29,942 nucleotides of DNA from JAHEYG01 sp040403535 (GCA_040403535.1 JBBAKL010000038.1:1-29942); one strand, 5' to 3'. Positions 1 through 8,960 are shown, counted from the stretch's first letter. The notes: generated by a model from the sequence alone, not told the origin. Numbers and translations: made by a program.

Positions 1-933
1 TTGACCGAAATTGTGAAGTCGGCAAAAGATTGGGATATAGGCATCATTGTTGGTGTTCCGGCTTGGGTTCAGATTTTAATGGAGAAAGTTATTGAGCATT
101 ATAAAGTGCAAACCATTCATGATGTTTGGCCTAACTTACGCATTTATGTTCATGCAGGCGTATCTATTGCTCCTTACATGAAAAGTATAAGTAAGCTTAC
201 CAGATTCCCTCTTATTTTTTCCGATACTTATTTAGCATCAGAAGGTTTAATTGCTTTTCAGGAACGACCAAATCCGGAGCAAGGTATGCGTTTATTATTG
301 GATGGAGGTTTGTTTTATGAATTTGTACCGTTTAACGAAAACAATTTTGATTCAGAGGGAAACATGAAGCAAAATGTGGAAGCGTTTTGTATTAAAGATG
401 TGGAAGAAGGTAAAGAGTATGCTTTACTTTTGTCAACTTGTAGTGGCGCATGGCGTTATCTGATTGGTGATGTTGTGAAATTCACAAGCAAGGAACATTC
501 TGAAATTGTTATTACAGGTCGTACGAAGCATTTCTTGAGTTTATGCGGTGAGCATTTGTCAGTTGAAAATATGAGTAAAGCCATTAGCTTAACTGCAGAG
601 GAATTAGAAATTGAAATTAATGAATTTGCAGTAGCAGGTATTCCGTATGGTACTTTGTTTGCCCATCACTGGTATATAGGTTCAAATGTTCCGGTTAGCG
701 CGGATGTTTTAAGAACTAAGATTGACGAACATCTGAAAGTAATTAATGATGATTATCGTGTTGAGCGCACATCTGCTTTAAAGGAAGTTTTAGTAACTGT
801 TTTGCCTGATCAGGCATTTATTGACTTTTTAGGAAGCAAAGGTAAATTAGGATCAGCATTTAAGTTTCCGCGTGTTATGAAAGGAAAACTATTAGAAGAG
901 TGGCAAGAATTTATTAAGAAGTATAAAATTTAG
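1..933 (+). CDS. GH3 auxin-responsive-promoter family protein, C-terminal part (5' end outside window)
   Basis: About 310 residues are visible. The reading frame is open at base 1, and the TTG there is very unlikely to be the true start, because bacterial GH3 homologues are around 500 residues and this begins in mid-fold. The segment reading GDVVKFTS followed by ITGRTKHFLSLCGEHLS (about residues 156-187) is the typical GH3 adenylate-forming C-terminal signature. Plant GH3 enzymes adenylate acyl acids such as indole-acetate and join them to amino acids. The substrate of the bacterial homologues is not known, so no reaction is claimed. LysE, DUF493 and aldose epimerase genes follow with almost no gap, so it probably belongs to that transcription unit. 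Confidence 0.85.
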   Translation: MTEIVKSAKDWDIGIIVGVPAWVQILMEKVIEHYKVQTIHDVWPNLRIYVHAGVSIAPYMKSISKLTRFPLIFSDTYLASEGLIAFQERPNPEQGMRLLLDGGLFYEFVPFNENNFDSEGNMKQNVEAFCIKDVEEGKEYALLLSTCSGAWRYLIGDVVKFTSKEHSEIVITGRTKHFLSLCGEHLSVENMSKAISLTAEELEIEINEFAVAGIPYGTLFAHHWYIGSNVPVSADVLRTKIDEHLKVINDDYRVERTSALKEVLVTVLPDQAFIDFLGSKGKLGSAFKFPRVMKGKLLEEWQEFIKKYKI

Positions 934-938
934 TAAAA

Positions 939-1571
939 ATGATCGCCTTAATTTCACAAACTATCCTTATTGTTCTTTTACTAACCTTCTCGTTTGGCCC
1001 GGCATTTTTCGCTTTAATAAATACCGGCATTAAACATGGTTATAAGCCGGGCGCATTATTAGCAACAGGAGTGGTTTTAAGTGATCTTTTTCTTTGTGTA
1101 GGAATCATCTTTCTAGTTCATTTCGGCGCCATTAATTTTTTAGAGGATGAAAAGAATCAGCGCTTTGCCGGAATTTTGGCCGGAATAATTTTAATTGTTT
1201 TTGGCGCGTTCTATTTTAAAAAGCCTATAAAAAAATCCGATGAAAGCATTGAGCTTAAAGCACCATCTTATGTGGGCTTATTGTTTAAAGGTTTTTTTAT
1301 GAATCTGTTTAATCCCGCCGTTTGGTTTTTGTGGCTGGGAAATGTTACTGCCGTTGGTAAGACTTTCAATTACTCTGCTGTGAAGATGATCGTGTATTTT
1401 TCGGTAGTATTAGGGTTGGTATTGTTGGTGGAATTATTTAAGGTTTTTTTGGCCGGAAAAATTAAACATTTTTTAACCGATAAGATTATGCATATTGTCA
1501 ATTATGTGACCGGCAGTTTGCTTGTTATTTTTGGACTTGTTTTAATCTATAATCATTATTTTGAACGCTAA
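939..1571 (+). CDS. LysE/RhtB-type membrane exporter
   Basis: This 210-residue protein is almost entirely hydrophobic, with about six membrane segments. It starts with the LysE-type N-terminus, in which a first helix runs into FSFGPAFFALINTGIKHG (about residues 17-34), and has a second conserved helix start at FFMNLFNPAVWFLW (about 119-132). LysE/RhtB proteins export amino acids or related small molecules across the inner membrane; the substrate cannot be read from sequence. The ATG lies 5 bases after the GH3 stop, and the stop overlaps the next ATG by one base, so translation is probably coupled. Confidence 0.85.
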   Translation: MIALISQTILIVLLLTFSFGPAFFALINTGIKHGYKPGALLATGVVLSDLFLCVGIIFLVHFGAINFLEDEKNQRFAGILAGIILIVFGAFYFKKPIKKSDESIELKAPSYVGLLFKGFFMNLFNPAVWFLWLGNVTAVGKTFNYSAVKMIVYFSVVLGLVLLVELFKVFLAGKIKHFLTDKIMHIVNYVTGSLLVIFGLVLIYNHYFER

Positions 1572-1843
1572 TGGGTAAGGTAAATTTTGACGATTTAAGA
1601 AAAAAGCTAAACGAAACACAGACTTATCCTACAGTGTATATGTTTAAGTTCATTATGGGCGCGGAGCACCGAAAGATAGCGCTTGTAGAAAACTTATTCG
1701 GCGAGGACGCAGAAATATATACTAAGGAAAGTGATAAAGGAAAATACATCAGCATTACTGTTAAGGAAGTAATGATGAATACAGATGAAATTATTGATAT
1801 TTACACTAAAGCATCCGAGATAGAAGGAGTTATCTTTTTGTGA
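1571..1843 (+). CDS. DUF493 (YbeD-like) small protein
   Basis: The 90-residue protein has the length and pattern of the DUF493/YbeD family, an ACT-like alpha/beta fold: a PTVYMFKFIMG strand near residues 20-30, a helix, an acidic turn, and the SITVKEVMMNTDEIIDIY strand-helix near 60-77. E. coli YbeD sits by the lipoate genes, but its role is not established and no lipoate genes are here. The start overlaps the lysE stop by one base. The stop overlaps the start of the epimerase gene, so it is the middle gene of a coupled run. Confidence 0.75.
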   Translation: MGKVNFDDLRKKLNETQTYPTVYMFKFIMGAEHRKIALVENLFGEDAEIYTKESDKGKYISITVKEVMMNTDEIIDIYTKASEIEGVIFL

Positions 1844-2715
1844 TGGCTGTTTATTCAATCAAAAATAATTGTATTGAAGTAAAGGTTAATTCTAAGGGCG
1901 CTGAATTAAATTCGTTGCTGACTTCTGAGGGAACAGAGTTGTTGTGGCAGGCAAGTAAGGATGTTTGGCCACGTTATGCTCCTGTATTGTTCCCTATTGT
2001 TGGACGATTAAAAAACAACTTATACAATTATAAGGATAACAATTATTCATTAAGTCAGCATGGTTTTGCCCGAGATAAAGAATTTATTTTAGTTGAGCAC
2101 TCAGATAATACCTTAAAATTTGAACTCACAGCAGATGAATCAAAATTGGAATTATATCCATTTCATTTCTCTCTAATAATTTCCTATACCTTAAATGAAA
2201 ACGTTCTGGATGTTACTTATCAGGTTTTTAATCCGGATAATAAAGAGTTGTTGTTTAGTATTGGAGCACATCCAGGGTTTTCAACTTGCCGAAAATCAAA
2301 CGAGACATTAGGTGATTTTATTTTGGAATTCCCGAATAAAACCAGATTAATCGCCGAGCGATTGGATGATGGATTGTTAAGTGGTCACACTTACGAAATA
2401 CAACTTAACAGTGGTTGTTTACCACTCAGTACAGAATTATTTAATAATGATGCGCTGGTTTTTAAAAATTCGCAAATAGAAAAAGTACTGTTGAAATCAA
2501 AAAAGACTAAAGAGGTTATCGAACTTTCCTGTAAAAATTGGCCTTATTTCGGAATATGGACCAAAAAGGGAAGTGATGAATTTGTTTGTTTGGAGCCATG
2601 GTTTGGAATTACAGATTCTGCTATAGAATCAGGGATTCTAAGTAACAAAGAAGGAATTATTGTTTTGGAACCTAAAAAGCAAATTCAATTCAATTATAGT
2701 CTATCATTTCTGTAA
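1843..2715 (+). CDS. Aldose 1-epimerase family protein (LacX-like)
   Basis: A soluble protein of about 290 residues of the galactose mutarotase-like superfamily, which interconverts anomers of sugars or sugar phosphates. Diagnostic patches are LFPIVGRLKNN (about residues 49-59), SQHGFARDKEF (about 70-80), GAHPGFS (about 145-151, containing the general-acid histidine) and CLEPWFGITD (about 249-258, containing the catalytic-base glutamate). It fits the LacX-type branch better than classical GalM. A GTG at 1840 is directly followed by an ATG at 1843; I chose the ATG, which gives a TGATG stop-start overlap with the DUF493 gene. Whether it acts on free or phosphorylated sugars is unknown. Confidence 0.85.
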   Translation: MAVYSIKNNCIEVKVNSKGAELNSLLTSEGTELLWQASKDVWPRYAPVLFPIVGRLKNNLYNYKDNNYSLSQHGFARDKEFILVEHSDNTLKFELTADESKLELYPFHFSLIISYTLNENVLDVTYQVFNPDNKELLFSIGAHPGFSTCRKSNETLGDFILEFPNKTRLIAERLDDGLLSGHTYEIQLNSGCLPLSTELFNNDALVFKNSQIEKVLLKSKKTKEVIELSCKNWPYFGIWTKKGSDEFVCLEPWFGITDSAIESGILSNKEGIIVLEPKKQIQFNYSLSFL

Positions 2716-2721
2716 ATCAAA

Positions 2722-2753
2722 TTTGAAAATCCGCTTGCGGTATTGTATCTTGG
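2722..2753 (+). promoter_or_regulatory. Bacteroidota-type promoter upstream of the histidine kinase
   Basis: TTTG at 2722-2725 is followed after 20 bases by TATCTTGG at 2746-2753, one mismatch from the TAnnTTTG -7 box. It lies 26 bases before the kinase ATG and after the epimerase stop, so the kinase can be transcribed on its own. Assigned by pattern only. Confidence 0.45.
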
Positions 2754-2779
2754 TTGGGGCTTATTAATTACTGTAATAC

Positions 2780-4222
2780 ATGCCGGATAAACTAGCAATC
2801 AAAATAGAAAGACTTGAGAGAGAGTTAAAATCTCTTCGGGAAGAGAAAGCGCGTCTTAAGTCGGCTATTGAATCCGATGAAAATAAACATAAAGTAAAAG
2901 CGCCAAAGCAGTTTCAATCGATTTTTGATATGGCTGAAAAAACGGTTGGCGAATACTTTCGGAATCTTAAATTTTCTCCTTCAGAAGGAACGATAGAAAT
3001 TAACGATCAGCGTTATGTGTTAGTGCGCGCATCGGCATTGTCTTATGAATTTTTAAATTCATTTATCAATTTGTATGCTAATCGTGGTGAGGAGGAGGCT
3101 ATTGGTATAGCGAAAAATATATTATTTGATCTGGCTCATTTAATTGGAATGGAGGACGCCCGTAATTTTCATAAGAAAATGAAATTGAAAGATCCAATCA
3201 GTAAATTATCGGCAGGACCTGTTCATTTCGCTTATTCCGGCTGGGCATTTGTAGAGATACTTCCGGAAAGTAATCCAAGCCCTGATGATAATTTCTTTTT
3301 AAAATTTAACCATCCATTTTCTTTTGAAGCTGACAGCTGGTTGCGTGCCGGTAAAAAATCAAAAACCCCGGTCTGCATTATGAATTCCGGTTATTCTAGC
3401 GGGTGGTGTCAAGAAAGTTTTGGCGTTCCCTTAACATCCGTTGAAATAACATGTAAGGCAAAAGGTGATATGAATTGTACTTTTATTATGGCACCGCCAG
3501 ACAAGATTGATTCGTATCTGAAAAAAAATAAAAGCGCTAAAAACAACACTTCAATTGCCGTTCCTGCATTTTTGGAAAGAAAAGAAGCAGAGGAAAAATT
3601 AAAATCATCTCTTAGTGAAAAAGAGTATTTAATTAAAGAAATACATCATCGGGTAAAAAATAATCTTCAGATTGTATCCAGCCTTCTTAATTTACAGGCA
3701 GATAAAATAAAAGATTCCGAAGCTAGAGAAAAATATACCGAAAGTATAGGCCGCATTAAGTCCATGGCCATCATTCATGAATTATTGTATCGCTCAAAAA
3801 ACCTTTCTAAAATCAATATTAAGGACTATCTGGAAGAGTTGGTTCGCTTTATTTCTTCAACCTATTCTGTCAATAAGGATATTAAAGTAAATTTAAAAAT
3901 ATTGGTTACGGATAAATATATAGAAATTGATAAAGCAATACCTTGCGGAATTATTATCAATGAGCTTTTATCTAATTCTTATAAGCACGCTTTTAATGAA
4001 TTAAAAAAAGGAAGGGTTGATATTCTTTTTGATAATACAAAAAAGAACGATTATCAGTTTTTGCTTAAAGTATCTGATAATGGAAGTGGTATAAAAGAGA
4101 AAATTAATTTTAGTAACCCATCTACACTGGGACTACAATTAATTAGCGCATTAACCCATCAGTTGGATGGAAAATTATCGGTAGAAACAAAAAAAGGAAC
4201 ATCTTTCACATTTACCTTTTAA
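2780..4222 (+). CDS. Sensor histidine kinase with XylR_N/V4R sensor domain, HisKA_2 and HATPase
   Basis: A 480-residue protein without membrane segments, so probably cytoplasmic. Residues 1-37 are a charged coiled coil. Residues about 45-245 form a XylR_N plus V4R (4-vinyl reductase) sensor like that of phenol sensors such as DmpR and MopR. Cys199, Glu222, Cys225 and Cys233 reproduce the spacing of the MopR zinc site (C155, E178, C181, C189 from the literature). A second coiled linker leads to the HisKA_2 dimerisation/phosphoacceptor motif EIHHRVKNNLQ (His289/His290) and a HATPase domain with NELLSNSYKHAF (N box) and DNGSGI (G1 box). Plasmid and soil bacteria usually join this sensor to a sigma54 activator, not a kinase. 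No response regulator gene is adjacent. Confidence 0.85.
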   Translation: MPDKLAIKIERLERELKSLREEKARLKSAIESDENKHKVKAPKQFQSIFDMAEKTVGEYFRNLKFSPSEGTIEINDQRYVLVRASALSYEFLNSFINLYANRGEEEAIGIAKNILFDLAHLIGMEDARNFHKKMKLKDPISKLSAGPVHFAYSGWAFVEILPESNPSPDDNFFLKFNHPFSFEADSWLRAGKKSKTPVCIMNSGYSSGWCQESFGVPLTSVEITCKAKGDMNCTFIMAPPDKIDSYLKKNKSAKNNTSIAVPAFLERKEAEEKLKSSLSEKEYLIKEIHHRVKNNLQIVSSLLNLQADKIKDSEAREKYTESIGRIKSMAIIHELLYRSKNLSKINIKDYLEELVRFISSTYSVNKDIKVNLKILVTDKYIEIDKAIPCGIIINELLSNSYKHAFNELKKGRVDILFDNTKKNDYQFLLKVSDNGSGIKEKINFSNPSTLGLQLISALTHQLDGKLSVETKKGTSFTFTF

Positions 4223-4282
4223 ACTAAGCTGTTAATAGGCGTGCAAACTCTGTTTTCACACACATAACATTTTAAACGGTCG

Positions 4283-4688
4283 TTGGCAACTTATAGTGTT
4301 ATTGAATATATCGGTTCAAATGTTGAGTTGCTTACACCATATTTCGCGAATGCCAATGGTATTGATTATATGATTCGTTATAATAAGCTTTTTCCTTTCT
4401 CCACAATTTTCAGCAAATATGGATCTTCATATTGTGGACAAACTGCAATTAAAGAAAACGAGAAGCAACGATTTACAATTTATCCCAATCCATCAGGTAA
4501 AAAAATCGCAATAATAAGGTGTTGATGAAGTGAATCGCATTCAGATTTTTGATTGCATTGGTAGGTTAGTTCTCGAAAGTGAGAAAAGTAAAGAAATAGA
4601 TGTTTACGATCTATGCCAAGGAGTATACACAGTAAATGTCTTCTTAAGTGATAATAGTATTAAAAAGCAGAGGTTTATAAAGGAATAA
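4283..4688 (+). pseudogene. Frameshifted remnant of a T9SS-secreted protein (sorting domain)
   Basis: The frame that opens after a stop at 4265 contains FTIYPNPSGKKIAI, the start of a T9SS type A sorting domain, then stops at 4523-4525. In the next frame, from about 4521, the rest of the domain continues: NRIQIFDCIGRLVLES, then YDLCQGVYTVNVFLSD, ending with KKQRFIKE and a stop at 4686-4688. A single-base indel near 4511-4520 would rejoin the halves. There is no signal peptide and no ATG start: only about 60 residues precede the sorting domain and they have no recognisable domain. This therefore looks like the decayed 3' end of a larger secreted-protein gene. Confidence 0.7.
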
Positions 4689-4786
4689 AGTTCTATACCA
4701 ATTTTAACTTTATTTAAAAATCAAATAATTATGTATAATATTGATTATCAATACATTATTTAATTTTATAATTCCAACAAATTTCC

Positions 4787-4794
4787 TATTTTTG
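4787..4794 (+). promoter_or_regulatory. -7 promoter box of the pyrophosphatase gene
   Basis: TATTTTTG matches the Bacteroidota TAnnTTTG -7 element and lies 19 bases before the ATG. An all-T tetramer (4764-4767) sits 19 bases upstream where TTTG is expected. The preceding 100 bases are very AT-rich. Confidence 0.55.
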
Positions 4795-4813
4795 CACCCC
4801 TATATTATTAATT

Positions 4814-7603
4814 ATGAACGAGAATGTAATTTATCTGATTCCTTTATTAGGAATTGTTGGTTTGTTAGTAATGGCTGTAAAGTCGGCATGGGTTAGTAAA
4901 CAAGATGCCGGTGATGCCAATATGAAAGAACTTGCAGGTTATATTGCTGCAGGTGCTATGGCTTTTTTAAAAGCTGAATGGAAAGTATTAGGTTATTTCG
5001 TGGTTGTTGCTGCCATACTTTTGGGTTGGAGCGGTACAATTCATGAAGTTAATGGCCGCGAAATCCACTCACACTGGATTATTGCAGTAGCATTTATTAT
5101 TGGTGCTGTATTCTCTGCAACCGCAGGGTATATTGGTATGAAAGTAGCTACTAAAGCTAACGTGCGTACAACACAAGCTGCTCGTACCAGCTTAGCGCAA
5201 GCATTAAAAGTATCATTTACAGGTGGTACTGTAATGGGCTTAGGTGTTGCTGGTTTAGCTGTATTCGGCTTAGGCGGTTTATTCATAGTATTCTACGGAA
5301 TGTTTGTTGATAGCGTAAGCGGAGAAGGAATGCAGCGTGCTATTGAAGTATTAACCGGATTCTCATTAGGTGCTGAGTCAATCGCTTTATTTGCGCGTGT
5401 TGGTGGTGGTATTTATACTAAAGCTGCCGACGTTGGAGCTGACTTAGTAGGTAAAGTAGAAGCAGGTATTCCTGAAGATGACGTTCGTAATCCTGCAACA
5501 ATTGCTGATAACGTAGGTGATAACGTAGGTGACGTAGCAGGTATGGGTGCCGATTTATTCGGTTCTTATGTGGCTACAATATTAGCTACAATGGTATTAG
5601 GTCAGGAAATTGACGCTAAAGGTGATAAATTCAATGGTTTATCTCCAATCTTATTACCAATGTTAATTGCCGGATTAGGTATTATTTTCTCTATTATCGG
5701 TACAATGTTTGTTCGTGTTAAAGGCGAGAAAGATTCTGTTCAGAATGCCTTAAACTTGGGTAACATTATTTCAATCGTGTTAACAGTTGTGGCTTCTTAC
5801 CCATTAGTAAAATGGATGTTGCCAGATACATTAAACTTAAGAGGATACGAATTCACAAGTACAAATGTATTTATTGCTATATTAATCGGTTCTATTGTTG
5901 GTGCTATTATGAGCTGGATAACCGAATATTACACCGCAATGGGTAAGCGTCCGGTTCTTTCAATTATTCAAAAATCGGCAACCGGTCATGCTACTAATAT
6001 TATTGGTGGTTTATCAGTAGGCATGGAATCTACTGTAGTTCCAACTATCGTGTTAGCAGGTGGTATCATGAGTTCATATTATTTTGCAGGTTTATACGGT
6101 GTGGCTATTGCCGCTGCCGGTATGATGGCAACTGCTGCTATGCAACTAGCTATTGACGCTTTCGGTCCGATTGCTGATAACGCAGGTGGTATTGCGGAGA
6201 TGAGTCAGTTACCTCCTGAAGTTCGTGAGCGTACCGATAATTTAGATGCTGTAGGTAACACTACCGCAGCTACAGGTAAAGGTTTTGCTATTGCTTCAGC
6301 AGCGTTAACATCATTGGCATTATTTGCAGCATTCGTTGGTGTAGCAGGTATTAGCGCTATCGATATTTATAAAGCAAACGTATTAGCAGGTTTATTTGTT
6401 GGTGCTATGATTCCATTTATCTTCTCGGCTTTAGCAATTGCTGCTGTAGGTCGCGCTGCGATGGATATGGTACAAGAGGTACGTCGTCAGTTCCGCGAAA
6501 TTCCGGGTATTATGGAATACAAAGCGAAGCCTGAATATGAAAAATGCGTTGCTATTTCTACAAAAGCATCTATCCGCGAGATGATGATGCCGGGTGCAAT
6601 TGCTTTAATTACTCCTGTTATCGTTGGATTTGTTTTTGGTCCTGAGGTATTAGGTGGTTTATTAGCCGGTGTAACTGTATCAGGGGTATTATTAGGTATC
6701 TTCCAAAACAACGCTGGTGGCGCTTGGGATAATGCAAAAAAATCATTTGAAAAAGGTGTAGTTATTAATGGCGAAACTTTCTATAAAAAATCAGAACCAC
6801 ACAAGGCTTCTGTAACAGGAGATACAGTTGGTGATCCATTTAAAGACACATCAGGTCCTTCAATGAACATCTTAATTAAGTTAATGAGTATCGTTTCGTT
6901 AGTTATTGCTCCTTACATCGCTGTTACAGGTGGTGAAGAAGGCGGATGCTGCGAAAAAGGTATGGTAACTGAAGAGATTATTAAGTGTAACATTAACGGT
7001 CAAGAATACACTTGTACAAGCAAAGAACAATGTGATAGTATCATGAACGCTAACAAGAAATCAATTGATGAATTAGTTGGTGCTTATGAAGTAGATGCTG
7101 CTCACAGTTCAATTGCATTCAGTGTACGTAACGTTGTAACAGATGTTAAAGGATCTATCCAAATTGATAGCGGTTATGTTAACTTCCAAAATACTACAGG
7201 TCCTAAAGTTTATATCTTGATGAATATGGAGTCAATCAATACTCAGAATTCATATCGTGATGGACATTTAAGAGAGAAGCCTGAATTGTTTGATGTAGCG
7301 AAATATAAAACAGCAGTATTTGAAGCTACTGATGTTGTTAAAGACGAAGAAGCAGGTGCTGAATTCGCTTATATCGCTAAGGGTAAATTAACCATGAAAG
7401 GTGTGACTAAAGACGTTGATTTATATTTTAATTACGTTGGTGCACAAGTTCAGGATGCTGGTGAACACGGAAAGTATAATGTTGCAGGTTTTGAAGCGCG
7501 TACAGCTATCAGCCGTGGCGAATTTAATATCGGTGGCGGTTTAACTGTAGGTGAAAACGTACAATTAAACATTACCGTTGAAGCTGCTCAGCCGGTAAAA
7601 TAA
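4814..7603 (+). CDS. hppA: Membrane pyrophosphatase fused to a C-terminal YceI domain
   Basis: A 929-residue protein. Residues 1 to about 705 are a complete ion-translocating membrane pyrophosphatase with many helices. It carries the pyrophosphate-binding DVGADLVGKVE loop (Asp206, Asp210), the DNVGDNVGDVAG motif and a final helix near 684-705. It hydrolyses pyrophosphate and pumps H+ or Na+ out. The motif GNTTAATGKG (Ala485, Gly488) is the K+-dependent form; K+-independent enzymes have Lys and Thr there. Residues about 706-755 are a linker with cysteines 712, 713, 725, 734 and 740. Residues about 757-925 are a YceI-like lipocalin-type domain (YEVDAAHSSIAFSVRNV, then GKLTMKGVTKDVDL). Because the membrane part normally ends outside the cytoplasm, the YceI domain should face the periplasm. 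The reading frame is unbroken through the junction. Confidence 0.93.
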   Translation: MNENVIYLIPLLGIVGLLVMAVKSAWVSKQDAGDANMKELAGYIAAGAMAFLKAEWKVLGYFVVVAAILLGWSGTIHEVNGREIHSHWIIAVAFIIGAVFSATAGYIGMKVATKANVRTTQAARTSLAQALKVSFTGGTVMGLGVAGLAVFGLGGLFIVFYGMFVDSVSGEGMQRAIEVLTGFSLGAESIALFARVGGGIYTKAADVGADLVGKVEAGIPEDDVRNPATIADNVGDNVGDVAGMGADLFGSYVATILATMVLGQEIDAKGDKFNGLSPILLPMLIAGLGIIFSIIGTMFVRVKGEKDSVQNALNLGNIISIVLTVVASYPLVKWMLPDTLNLRGYEFTSTNVFIAILIGSIVGAIMSWITEYYTAMGKRPVLSIIQKSATGHATNIIGGLSVGMESTVVPTIVLAGGIMSSYYFAGLYGVAIAAAGMMATAAMQLAIDAFGPIADNAGGIAEMSQLPPEVRERTDNLDAVGNTTAATGKGFAIASAALTSLALFAAFVGVAGISAIDIYKANVLAGLFVGAMIPFIFSALAIAAVGRAAMDMVQEVRRQFREIPGIMEYKAKPEYEKCVAISTKASIREMMMPGAIALITPVIVGFVFGPEVLGGLLAGVTVSGVLLGIFQNNAGGAWDNAKKSFEKGVVINGETFYKKSEPHKASVTGDTVGDPFKDTSGPSMNILIKLMSIVSLVIAPYIAVTGGEEGGCCEKGMVTEEIIKCNINGQEYTCTSKEQCDSIMNANKKSIDELVGAYEVDAAHSSIAFSVRNVVTDVKGSIQIDSGYVNFQNTTGPKVYILMNMESINTQNSYRDGHLREKPELFDVAKYKTAVFEATDVVKDEEAGAEFAYIAKGKLTMKGVTKDVDLYFNYVGAQVQDAGEHGKYNVAGFEARTAISRGEFNIGGGLTVGENVQLNITVEAAQPVK

Positions 7604-7622
7604 TTCAATTTATAAGGTATTT

Positions 7623-7649
7623 AAAAAGCGGGTTTAGGCCCGCTTTTTT
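7623..7649 (+). terminator. Rho-independent terminator of hppA
   Basis: A ten-pair stem (AAAAAGCGGG at 7623-7632 with CCCGCTTTTT at 7639-7648), a six-base loop and a T run, 19 bases after the hppA stop. Confidence 0.9.
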
Positions 7650-7696
7650 ATTTTATAGCATTGACTAATGTCATAAACAATTTTAATAAAGGATAG

Positions 7697-7704
7697 TAAA
7701 TTTG
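7697..7704 (+). promoter_or_regulatory. -7 promoter box of the U32/ferredoxin operon
   Basis: TAAATTTG matches TAnnTTTG 14 bases before the U32 ATG and after the hppA terminator. No clear TTTG lies at the expected -33 distance. Confidence 0.4.
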
Positions 7705-7718
7705 AATTTTTAATTAGA

Positions 7719-8960
7719 ATGAGTTCAAATCAAAATATAGAATTAATGTCGCCTGCAGGTTCTTACGAATCGTTAATGGCAGCCATTAAAGCGGGATGTA
7801 ATTCGGTTTACTTTGGAGTGGAGCAGCTAAACATGCGAGCACGTTCTGCAAATAATTTCACATTAGATGATTTAAGAAATATTGCAAAGATTGGTAAAGA
7901 GAACAATATTAAAACCTATTTAACTCTGAATACTGTTTTATATGACCATGACATTGCTTTAATGAAAAACATTGTCAACGCCGCAAAAGAAAGCGGAATT
8001 ACAGCAATCATTGCTTCTGATCATGCGGTTTTAAATTACGCAAAGAAAGAAGGAGTGGAAGTGCATATCTCAACCCAGGCAAACATTTCCAACATCGATA
8101 CTATCGAATTCTATTCTAATTTTGCTGACGTGGTTGTTTTGGCTCGCGAATTAAGTTTAAAGCAAGTAGCTGAAATCACACGAGAAATAAAACGCCGAAA
8201 TATTACCGGTCCTGCCGGAAAGTTAATTGAAGTGGAAATTTTCGCGCATGGAGCCTTGTGTATGGCTGTCTCCGGAAAGTGTTATCTCAGCTTACATTCC
8301 AATTATGCCTCCGCTAACCGAGGAGCCTGTATTCAAAATTGCCGTAAAAGTTATATTGTTACCGATAAAGAAGATGGCGTAGAATTTGAAGTGGATAATG
8401 AATACATTATGTCGGCAAAGGATTTATGTACTATTGATTTTTTGGATCAGATTTTAGATGCAGGTGTTTCTGTTTTAAAAATTGAAGGTCGCGGCCGCTC
8501 TGCCGATTACGTATACACTGTTACAAAATGTTATCGTGAAGCCATTGACGCCTATAACAACGGAGCATATACTCAAGAAAAAATTGCAGACTGGAAAGAA
8601 CGACTAGCAACTGTTTTTAATCGCGGTTTTTGGGATGGTTATTATCTGGGTAAGAAGATGGGCGAGTGGAATAAAGAGTATGGAAGTAACGCCACTAAGC
8701 GTAAAATTTATATTGGTCGCGGATTAAAATATTTTGAAAAATCTGCTATTGGTGAGTTCAAATTAGAATCGCATAGCCTGGAAGTAGGTGATGAAATTAT
8801 GATTACCGGTCCAACTACCGGTTATGTTGAGACAAAAGTTTCTGAATTACGTCTGGATGATAAAGCAGTTGAGAAAGTTAATAAAGGCGATGTGTTTACA
8901 TTGCCGGTAGCAGAAAAGGTACGTCCATCTGATAAATTATACAAAGTGGTAGATGCGTAA
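7719..8960 (+). CDS. U32 family protein, probable tRNA U34 hydroxylation factor (TrhP/YegQ-like)
   Basis: A 413-residue soluble protein. It opens with ELMSPAGSYESLMAAIKAG, the usual U32 start, and holds the family signature VEIFAHGALCMAVSGKCYLS (about residues 169-188), followed by further cysteines in GACIQNCRKSY. A C-terminal beta-barrel-like part follows residue 330. Although named peptidases, the YegQ/TrhP branch is known to support prephenate-dependent 5-hydroxylation of wobble uridine in tRNA, and its cysteines are thought to hold an Fe-S cluster. Other U32 members act in ubiquinone synthesis or 23S rRNA hydroxylation, so the exact substrate is inferred from length and signature. The stop overlaps the ferredoxin ATG by one base. 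Confidence 0.8.
   Translation: MSSNQNIELMSPAGSYESLMAAIKAGCNSVYFGVEQLNMRARSANNFTLDDLRNIAKIGKENNIKTYLTLNTVLYDHDIALMKNIVNAAKESGITAIIASDHAVLNYAKKEGVEVHISTQANISNIDTIEFYSNFADVVVLARELSLKQVAEITREIKRRNITGPAGKLIEVEIFAHGALCMAVSGKCYLSLHSNYASANRGACIQNCRKSYIVTDKEDGVEFEVDNEYIMSAKDLCTIDFLDQILDAGVSVLKIEGRGRSADYVYTVTKCYREAIDAYNNGAYTQEKIADWKERLATVFNRGFWDGYYLGKKMGEWNKEYGSNATKRKIYIGRGLKYFEKSAIGEFKLESHSLEVGDEIMITGPTTGYVETKVSELRLDDKAVEKVNKGDVFTLPVAEKVRPSDKLYKVVDA

Noticed and set aside
5041..5286. Minus-strand open frame of 81 codons inside hppA
   Set aside because: Lies wholly opposite a conserved gene and has low-complexity Pro/Ala/Thr-rich sequence, a shadow of the Gly/Ala/Val-rich codons.
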